Of a stretch of DNA of 64,000 nt, positions 58,315 through 64,000 are shown one piece after another. The DNA lies in contig NZ_CP015756.1 in the NCBI RefSeq assembly GCF_001877035.1, positions 487,001-551,000 on the forward strand, written 5' to 3'. The DNA comes from Clostridium estertheticum subsp. estertheticum. Its GTDB lineage: Bacteria > Bacillota > Clostridia > Clostridiales > Clostridiaceae. The position numbers were made by a program, and so were the translations under genes. Position 1 is the first letter of the stretch. Each line of letters begins with the position of its first letter. Below the pieces are notes generated by a model. It ran no database searches. It saw only the letters and a list, made by a program, of their open reading frames with translations, and was not told the DNA's origin.

Positions 58315-59008
58315 TTTAATTACTTCACCAGTTTTTGGTGTAATAACATCTCTTATTGCTTATGAAATTGGACTTTATATAAAGAAAAAAGGCAGACTTT
58401 CAATTTTTAATCCACTTATGATAGCCGTTATTATATTAATATTATTTCTTACAAAGTTTCATATCAAATATGAGGATTATAACAAGGGAGGACAAATAAT
58501 TTCGTTTTTTTTATTCCCCGCAACAGTTGCGTTAGCCTTGCCAATGTATAAAAAGTTTGTATTATTTAAAGAAAATGCTACACCAATACTTATAGGAATT
58601 TTTAGTGGAGCCGTTTCGGGTTTTATAAGTGTAGTATTACTTTCAAAATTATTTGGATTAACAGATGTACTTATTAAATCTTTAATGCCTAAATCTATAA
58701 CAACACCTATAGGAATAGCTTTGTCAAAGCAGTTGGGTGGACTTCAATCAATTACAGTTGTAGCGATAATTATTACAGGTATTATAGGTTCAATTGGAGG
58801 ACCATTCTTATATAAAATTTTCAAAATTAATGATAAAGTTGCCCTAGGAATTGCTATGGGGTCATCAGCTCATGCACTCGGAACAGCGAGAGCTATGGAA
58901 ATAGGGGAAGTTGAGGGAGCGATGAGTGGGTTAACTATGGCTATTTCAGGAGTAGTGACTGTTCTATTGTACCCTATTTTATGGAATATATTTTTGAAGT
59001 TATTCTAA
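58307..59008 (+). CDS. lrgB: LrgB/CidB-family membrane protein
   Basis: 233 residues, seven to eight membrane segments. Typical marks are FFLFPATVALALPMYK near residue 66, MPKSITTPIGIALSKQLGG near residue 126 and GSSAHALGTARAMEIGEVEGAMSGLTM near residue 184. It works with LrgA. AAAGGA lies within lrgA. The gene is followed by a short direct repeat and the unknown gene at 59067, probably in the same transcript. Confidence 0.92.
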   Translation: MNDLITSPVFGVITSLIAYEIGLYIKKKGRLSIFNPLMIAVIILILFLTKFHIKYEDYNKGGQIISFFLFPATVALALPMYKKFVLFKENATPILIGIFSGAVSGFISVVLLSKLFGLTDVLIKSLMPKSITTPIGIALSKQLGGLQSITVVAIIITGIIGSIGGPFLYKIFKINDKVALGIAMGSSAHALGTARAMEIGEVEGAMSGLTMAISGVVTVLLYPILWNIFLKLF

Positions 59009-59012
59009 GAGT

Positions 59013-59050
59013 TTCGAAGAAGATAACTTGTAGCTTCGAAGAAGATAACT
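59013..59050 (+). repeat. 16-bp tandem direct repeat between lrgB and the unknown gene
   Basis: TTCGAAGAAGATAACT occurs at 59013-59028 and again at 59035-59050, a period of 22 bases. It lies four bases after the lrgB stop and just before the ribosome binding site of the next gene, so it may come from a local duplication or bind a protein. Confidence 0.7.
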
Positions 59051-59066
59051 AGGAGGGATTATAGTT

Positions 59067-59633
59067 ATGAAAAAGGTTGAAGAAAAAGGACCACTAAATA
59101 AATTATTTAATTCGATAGACAACTTATTATCAGATGAGAAAGAGCAAAACTTAAGAAGTAAGCTCGGAAAAGAAATACGAAAATGTATTTTTACTGATGA
59201 CATAGTAGAGAAACTTAATGAGAATGATTTTTCAGGAATGGTTGAGGAAGAAGGAGAATCCATAGTACTTTTTTCTATGATATTCCCTATTTTCGTTGAG
59301 AAAAATGGTGTTATTTTTAGGTTGTATAAGCATAAAGTTGAAGTAGATTTATCAGATGAAATGAGTGATAGATATATTTATATATTCTCAGATGGAAGAC
59401 TTACATCAGGTCTATTTCAATGTTTTAAACTTTATGACGACGAATATATGTATGGAGTGAAAAAAATAATAGATATTATTCCAAGTTTTAAGGATACCAT
59501 AAAAGAGGCACTTGTAACTTTAAATAATAATGAAGTGTTCACTAAAGAGGAAATGGGAACATTTAAGGAAAGAGAAACAATTGCTAAAAATAATTTTAAA
59601 GAATTATTTGAGAGCTTAAATGAGTTTAAGTAA
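59067..59633 (+). CDS. Uncharacterised cytoplasmic protein
   Basis: 188 residues, acidic, soluble, without signal peptide or membrane segments. N-terminal helical part with KLFNSIDNLLSDEKEQNLRS, a central beta-rich stretch (GVIFRLYKHKVEVDLSDEMS, RYIYIFSDGRLTSGLFQCF) and a helical end. I do not recognise it. GGAGGG precedes the ATG. It follows lrgAB in the same direction within 60 bases and may be cotranscribed. Confidence 0.7.
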   Translation: MKKVEEKGPLNKLFNSIDNLLSDEKEQNLRSKLGKEIRKCIFTDDIVEKLNENDFSGMVEEEGESIVLFSMIFPIFVEKNGVIFRLYKHKVEVDLSDEMSDRYIYIFSDGRLTSGLFQCFKLYDDEYMYGVKKIIDIIPSFKDTIKEALVTLNNNEVFTKEEMGTFKERETIAKNNFKELFESLNEFK

Positions 59634-59651
59634 GTGTATGTATATTATGGA

Positions 59652-59693
59652 AATAACAAAGGAGGAGCCTAGGCTTCTCCTTTGTTATTTTTA
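59652..59693. terminator. Bidirectional terminator
   Basis: Near-palindrome with arms AATAACAAAGGAG and CTCCTTTGTTATT around GAGCCTAGGCTT; T-run on the right, A-run on the left. It serves the convergent genes ending at 59633 and 59702. Confidence 0.9.
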
Positions 59694-59701
59694 TTAAAAA
59701 T

Positions 59702-60193
59702 TTAGCACATAACAATAATTTTATAGGGAATTGTTTGTGCTGGTATACTCCTTGTGGTAGCTCCATAAACAACAATTAGATTCCGGTTTGTTGGGCTTTT
59801 GGTAAATGATTGCCCGTTTTCTAGCACTATCTGCGTCCAAGGGGCAATGTTTAAATTTAAATTATTATCGCTACTTACAAGATTATTGTTAAAATAGTCT
59901 ACTTTTACATTTTGATAAAGTGAATCCTTTGCAATAACGATTGCTCTAAATTGTGGCGGAAAAATGAGAACAATAGGTGCATTTGCATCATAAAAGCCAG
60001 TTACAATATCACCGAGTCTCACCATTACGTGGTCCACAAAGTAAGTTGCTGGTTCAACTACGAAATTCACTAAATTTCCATATCCATCTTCTACAGACAT
60101 TAATTTATAACAACCTGCATTTTTTCCAGTTTCATCTATCCAGAAATCATTAATCATTGTAATTACTCCGTGAAAAGGTTGAAAGTTCTTCAT
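59702..60193 (-). CDS. Clostridial protein of unknown function paired with a Pro-rich protein
   Basis: 163 residues, mostly beta-strand, no signal peptide. Landmarks are FHGVITMINDFWIDETGKNAG, GCYKLMSVEDGYGNLVNFVV, VRLGDIVTGFYDANAPIVLIFPPQF and the end YGATTRSIPAQTIPYKIIV. I know it only as a conserved clostridial hypothetical. It lies 29 bases after the Pro-rich protein gene and likely acts with it. GAGGAG precedes the ATG. Confidence 0.7.
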   Translation of the reverse strand: MKNFQPFHGVITMINDFWIDETGKNAGCYKLMSVEDGYGNLVNFVVEPATYFVDHVMVRLGDIVTGFYDANAPIVLIFPPQFRAIVIAKDSLYQNVKVDYFNNNLVSSDNNLNLNIAPWTQIVLENGQSFTKSPTNRNLIVVYGATTRSIPAQTIPYKIIVMC

Positions 60194-60222
60194 ACTAACT
60201 CCTCAATTCTTTAATTACTAAT

Positions 60223-60648
60223 TTAAAAACATTGGAAACTACTAATTTCCCTAAGATCCATTCCAAAATATCTCCAAGTATTTCTATACCAGCGAAAACC
60301 AGATACAGATCTAGGACCAACAAATGTAAGCCATGCCCAGAATCCTCTGCCTCTTTTTGGCCATATATATACAAATCTACGAAGGCAAGGCCTAATTGCA
60401 CCTTGATCTATAAGGGGAGTAGCACCAAATTGTTGAACCTTAGGTTCAGGCGGTGTAAAGTTTGGAGCTGAAGAGGGTGGTCTGCCTGAAGATGGACCTC
60501 CTTGGGGACCGCTTTGAGGACCTCCTTGGGGAAATGGTGGAAAGGGATTCATTTGCCTATAGGGACATGATAATGGAAAATATTGAGATTCTTGTTCATA
60601 AGTATTGTTTAAACTAAATGATTTGATAGCATCTTCATCGATATACAT
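60223..60648 (-). CDS. Clostridial protein with Pro/Gly-rich N-terminal part and conserved Trp-rich C-terminal domain
   Basis: 141 residues. The N-terminal half is a low-complexity stretch of PFPPFPQGGPQSGPQGG type; the C-terminal 60 residues are the conserved part: GAIRPCLRRFVYIWPKRGRGFWAWLTFVGPRS and WRYFGMDLREISSFQCF, with many aromatic residues and two cysteines. No signal peptide. This arrangement is common in clostridia and has no known function to me. AAGGAG lies eight bases before the ATG. Confidence 0.7.
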   Translation of the reverse strand: MYIDEDAIKSFSLNNTYEQESQYFPLSCPYRQMNPFPPFPQGGPQSGPQGGPSSGRPPSSAPNFTPPEPKVQQFGATPLIDQGAIRPCLRRFVYIWPKRGRGFWAWLTFVGPRSVSGFRWYRNTWRYFGMDLREISSFQCF

Positions 60649-60901
60649 TAAATTAACTCCTTAAAGTATTTACAATACAATATATGGTTAAAGTGATGAT
60701 TTTGTTATTTAAATTTTAAATTTTTTTAAGTATACAGTTTAGGATATATGTATATTTTTTAGACAGTCTTATGATATTGATTGTATAAAATTATAGGGAT
60801 TAGATTTATATTATATATATGGCAAGCTAATAACTTGATATATGTAAATTTAAAGTAGTTTTATGGGAGAGTACATGATTTTAAAAATGGAGGGTGTTAA
60901 A

Positions 60902-62557
60902 ATGAAATTCAATTTTGATCAAACTATTGATGTAGAAAAAACAAATGCTTATATGGTTGGTGCTGGACTTGCATCAATGGCAGCTGCGATATATTTAATC
61001 AGAGATGGACATGTTCCAGGAAAAAATATTCATATATATGAAGAATTAGACATAACAGGTGGAAGTATGGACGGAAATGGTAATGCAAAGGATGGTTATG
61101 TAATCCGTGGTGGAAGAATGTTTGATAGAGAAGCTTATGCTTGTACGTTTGGAATAATGGAAAGTATTCCTTCATTAACTGATCCTAAAGTTTCAATAAT
61201 GGATGAATTTAATGCTTTTAATAAAGAGATTCATACTCATGCAAAAGCTAGGTTAATAGATAATGATGCTAATATATTAGATGTATCGACTTTAGGATTT
61301 AATCGCGAAGATAGAATGGCATTAATGGATATAATGATTAACTCTGAAGATTCTTTAGGAACAAAAACTATTAAAGAGTGTTTCCCAGAAGCATTCTTTA
61401 AGACAAATTTCTGGCTTCAGTGGACTACACTCTTTGCATTTGAGACTTGGCATAGTGCTGTAGAACTTAAGAGATATCTTCATAGATTTATTCAAGAATT
61501 ACCACGACTTAAAGATTTATCTGGAATACGTCGTACACCATACAATCAATATGATTCAATGTTATTACCTATGACAAAATGGTTAAGATCACAAGGGGTT
61601 AATTTCGAATTAAACTGCAGAGTAACTGATTTAGAATTTAAACCATCGGATACTGAAACTACAGTTACGGCCTTTAAATGTCTTAAAAATGGAAAAGAAA
61701 CTAGAATAGAGGTCGGCGCTTGCGATTTAGCATTTGTTACTATTGGTTCATTAACAGCGGGTACTAGCCTTGGATCAATGACTAAACCAGCAATAATTAA
61801 TGACAAGCATGTAGGTGGAGCATGGGATCTTTGGGAGAAAATTGCAGATGGTCGTCCTGAGTTTGGTAATCCAAAGGTTTTTGATGAACGAGTTGAGGAA
61901 TCAATGTGGGAGTCTTTCACAGTTACGCTTAAGGATCCAACAATGTATAAGAAAATAATAGAATTCTCAGGTAATCAGCCAGGAACTGGTGCCCATATGA
62001 CATTTAGAGATTCTGCATGGCTCATGACAATAGTTTTGCATAATCAACCACATTTTATTGGTCAAGCTGATGAAATACAAATTATTTGGGGTTATTCTTT
62101 ATTCCCATACGCAAAAGGTGATTTTATAAAGAAGAGAATGGTAGATTGTAGCGGCGAGGAAATATTAGCTGAGGTATTATATCACTTAAACTTTAAAGAT
62201 GATATGAAGAAAATTATAGAAACATCTATTTGTATACCATGTATATTACCGTTTACAACAGCACAATTTTTAACTAGGGCAAAGGGTGATAGACCTCAAA
62301 ATATTCCAGAAGGTTCAACTAATTTAGCATTGCTTGGACAATTTTGTGAAATAAAAGATGACGTAGTATTTACAATGGATTATTCAGTAAGAGGTGCACA
62401 AATTGCTGTTTATAAATTCTTAAATCTAAATAAGAGACTTACTCCTATTTATAAAGGACAACATGATGTACGTGTAATGCTTAATTCTGTACTTGAAATG
62501 ATGAAAGATGATAATTTAAGTAAGGAATTACTTGCAATAAAATCTTTGTTAAAATAA
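60902..62557 (+). CDS. ohyA: Oleate hydratase
   Basis: 551 residues, FAD-dependent member of the former myosin-cross-reactive antigen family. The dinucleotide loop is VGAGLASMAAAIYLIRDG, followed by YEELDITGGSMDGNGN, RGGRMFDREAYACTFGI with the catalytic-type Glu and Tyr region, FWLQWTTLFAFETWHSAVELKRYLH, and RTPYNQYDSMLLPM. It adds water to the cis-9 double bond of oleate, giving 10-hydroxystearate, and detoxifies unsaturated fatty acids. The ATG at 60902 follows GGAGGGTG; an in-frame ATG at 60863 lies before that site. Monocistronic with a terminator. Confidence 0.95.
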   Translation: MKFNFDQTIDVEKTNAYMVGAGLASMAAAIYLIRDGHVPGKNIHIYEELDITGGSMDGNGNAKDGYVIRGGRMFDREAYACTFGIMESIPSLTDPKVSIMDEFNAFNKEIHTHAKARLIDNDANILDVSTLGFNREDRMALMDIMINSEDSLGTKTIKECFPEAFFKTNFWLQWTTLFAFETWHSAVELKRYLHRFIQELPRLKDLSGIRRTPYNQYDSMLLPMTKWLRSQGVNFELNCRVTDLEFKPSDTETTVTAFKCLKNGKETRIEVGACDLAFVTIGSLTAGTSLGSMTKPAIINDKHVGGAWDLWEKIADGRPEFGNPKVFDERVEESMWESFTVTLKDPTMYKKIIEFSGNQPGTGAHMTFRDSAWLMTIVLHNQPHFIGQADEIQIIWGYSLFPYAKGDFIKKRMVDCSGEEILAEVLYHLNFKDDMKKIIETSICIPCILPFTTAQFLTRAKGDRPQNIPEGSTNLALLGQFCEIKDDVVFTMDYSVRGAQIAVYKFLNLNKRLTPIYKGQHDVRVMLNSVLEMMKDDNLSKELLAIKSLLK

Positions 62558-62569
62558 TTTAAATAATGG

Positions 62570-62615
62570 AAGGAAGTCATAAGCTCTTAATTTAAAAGCT
62601 TATGGCTTCCTTTTT
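62570..62615 (+). terminator. Terminator after ohyA
   Basis: Stem AAGGAAGTCATAAGCT / AGCTTATGGCTTCCTT with one mismatch, then TTTTT. Confidence 0.9.
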
Positions 62616-62803
62616 ATGTGTTTTATTTTGATGTGGGTATAAAAATGTAAGCTTAATGTTTATTTATTACAATTCAATAGCTTTTAAGTTGTATGTACTT
62701 ATGTTTAATGGTAACATTGTATTTATAAAAAAGGGCAGTACTAAAGAAAGTGATAAAAGTAATTTATTCAAAATAATTATGAATATTGAATAGGAGTAAT
62801 TTC

Positions 62804-64000
62804 ATGAATGAGGGTTATATAAGGAGAGAAATTAAGGCACTTTTAGAAAAAGCTAATTCACTAAAAAATACTGATTCTCAGCGGGCGATAGAATTATCAA
62901 ATGATGCATTACTCCTATCTGAAAAGATAGAATATACACTTGGTGTAAAAGTCGCCAAGTTATATATGGCTTATTCTTACTATAGCATTGGGAATGATGA
63001 AAAAGCATTAGAATTAATATTTGTTTCACTACATTATTTTATTGAAAAAGGATTTTGCGATCTCATATGGTGGGAATATAATTTATTAGGCATTATATTT
63101 AGTGAGTTAGGTGATATTGAAAAAAGTATGACTTTTTATGATAAAGCACAAATAGTCGCAATAGAAATTGATTTAGGTAAAAGATATGATAATAAGGCTA
63201 CTTCGAAAAAATCGATAATGCTTACTTTAAATAATATTGCAGAAAATTATAAACTACTTAATGAATACAAAGAAGCATTAAGTTATAGTGAAAGAGCATA
63301 TGACATAGATTCTTTATCGGATTATAGTTTATCTAGTGGAGTAACTATCCTTAGCTTAGGTGAGATTTATTACTTATTAGAGGATTATGAAAAGGCGAAT
63401 ATTCTCTCATACAAAGCTTTAAAGTACATGAAACGGTACAATTATACTATAGCGGATGCTGATATCTATAAATTATTAGCTCAGACTTCATGGAAAAAGA
63501 GAAACTACGCAAAGGCTGATGAATATTTTTATATTGCTATAAATTTGAATGAAAAACAAGCAATACCTAGTTATAAAATTGATTCATTACTTAGTTATTA
63601 TGAATATATGATGGACCGAAAAAAAATAAAAAAAGCAATTGTTATATTAATAGATGCCTGTAATGTATCAATAAAATATAAACAACATGAAAAGGTATCT
63701 GAGATATCGATGATGTTATCAATATTATATGAAAAGTCAGGAGAATATGAATCCTCTTTTAGATATATGAAATTGCACTATAAGTACGAAAAAAAACATA
63801 TAGAAGATTATAAAAAAAATATTATTCAAAGTTTAAATATGAAAAAGAAGATGTTAGAAATTGAGAAAGAGAATAATAGAATTATAGAGAAAAATGTAAA
63901 CTTAAAAATAGAATCACAATCGCTACAAATGCTTGTTGAAAAAATATCTATTATTAGTGAACTAGGACAGAAAATAACTTCAACTTTAAATGAACATTCG
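62804..64000 (+). CDS. TPR-repeat protein (3' end outside window)
   Basis: ATG at 62804, seven bases after TAGGAG, opens a frame of 399 codons that is still open at the right edge. About seven tetratricopeptide-like helical pairs fill residues 5-340 (for example ALLLSEKIEYTLGVKVAKLYMAYSYYSIG, split over two helices, and NNIAENYKLLNEYKEALSYS). A coiled coil follows (MKKKMLEIEKENNRIIEKN), then SLQMLVEKISIISELGQKIT, a linker that in clostridial proteins usually precedes a GGDEF or GAF domain. So the full protein could be a TPR-diguanylate cyclase; that part is not visible. Confidence 0.85.
   Translation, partial: MNEGYIRREIKALLEKANSLKNTDSQRAIELSNDALLLSEKIEYTLGVKVAKLYMAYSYYSIGNDEKALELIFVSLHYFIEKGFCDLIWWEYNLLGIIFSELGDIEKSMTFYDKAQIVAIEIDLGKRYDNKATSKKSIMLTLNNIAENYKLLNEYKEALSYSERAYDIDSLSDYSLSSGVTILSLGEIYYLLEDYEKANILSYKALKYMKRYNYTIADADIYKLLAQTSWKKRNYAKADEYFYIAINLNEKQAIPSYKIDSLLSYYEYMMDRKKIKKAIVILIDACNVSIKYKQHEKVSEISMMLSILYEKSGEYESSFRYMKLHYKYEKKHIEDYKKNIIQSLNMKKKMLEIEKENNRIIEKNVNLKIESQSLQMLVEKISIISELGQKITSTLNEHS

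Noticed and set aside
60195-60471. Short frames on both strands near the Pro-rich protein gene
   Set aside because: Alternative frames of a Gly/Pro-rich coding sequence; only the 60223-60648 frame has a ribosome binding site and the conserved domain.
1-64000. CRISPR arrays, transposases, integrases, tRNA and rRNA genes
   Set aside because: No regularly spaced repeat, no mobile-element protein and no tRNA-like T-loop sequence was seen while reading both strands; a tRNAscan or CRISPR finder run would settle it.

Overview
The window is AT-rich, single-copy bacterial chromosome from a strictly anaerobic, low-GC Firmicute, most likely a Clostridium. The evidence is the gene content: a butyryl-CoA-dehydrogenase-type enzyme, a clostridial thiolase under a sigma-54 promoter, the HydF hydrogenase maturase, the oxygen-sensitive ribonucleotide reductase NrdD/NrdG, rubrerythrin, GGAGG-type ribosome binding sites with many TTG/GTG starts, and intrinsic terminators after most units. 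No rRNA, tRNA, CRISPR array, insertion sequence or phage was recognised.

Layout. 0-3 kb: start of an acyl-CoA dehydrogenase gene, a ferritin-like protein, a small secreted protein and a DMT exporter. 3-7.3 kb: a sucrose-type catabolic locus (sucrose phosphorylase, LacI regulator, fructokinase) with two identical-format operators on two promoters; the second promoter now runs into the 3' stump of a deleted sugar ABC permease. 7.3-13.3 kb: GtrA-like protein, MltG, NrdD/NrdG behind a cobalamin riboswitch, DUF3842, ferredoxin. 13.3-16.7 kb: a PAS-PAS-AAA+ sigma-54 activator, palindromic upstream sites, a -24/-12 promoter and thlA. 16.9-31 kb: membrane and housekeeping genes (TVP38, orphan DltC-like carrier, PssA, polysaccharide deacetylase, HydF, CopZ, a phosphodiesterase, an unknown nuclease-like protein, a dehydrogenase homologue lacking two catalytic residues, LysR plus a siroheme nitrite/sulfite reductase, a KimA-type potassium transporter, a flippase-like protein, YitT). 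31-36 kb: GGDEF/HD-GYP protein, VanW, ZIP, NlpC/P60.

36-48 kb is the most unusual part: a CsoR-CopA copper unit, then an opposing run of genes encoding a polyprenyl diphosphate synthase, DoxX, a YtkA-like protein, a NapH/NosR-like polyferredoxin, a MenA-type UbiA prenyltransferase, a CPBP protease, a menG/ubiE gene broken by an internal deletion, and an HMA-SafE-cupredoxin fusion. A two-component system lies upstream. It looks like an isoprenoid-quinone and membrane electron transfer module in a lineage usually regarded as quinone-free. 49-56 kb: a second two-component system followed by a 5'-truncated PAP2 gene and a DedA gene. Both of these, and pssA 33 kb away, carry the same 11-bp direct repeat just upstream of the -10, which suggests a membrane-lipid regulon. 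Another broken PAP2 gene, an O-antigen ligase family protein and a phosphodiester glycosidase follow. 56-64 kb: cyclopropane fatty acid synthase, LrgAB, several clostridial proteins of unknown function, oleate hydratase and the first 399 codons of a TPR protein.

A recurring theme is small deletion scars: gene stumps remain at 3.07, 5.97, 40.7, 51.2 and 52.5 kb, two of them fused directly to an intact-looking promoter.
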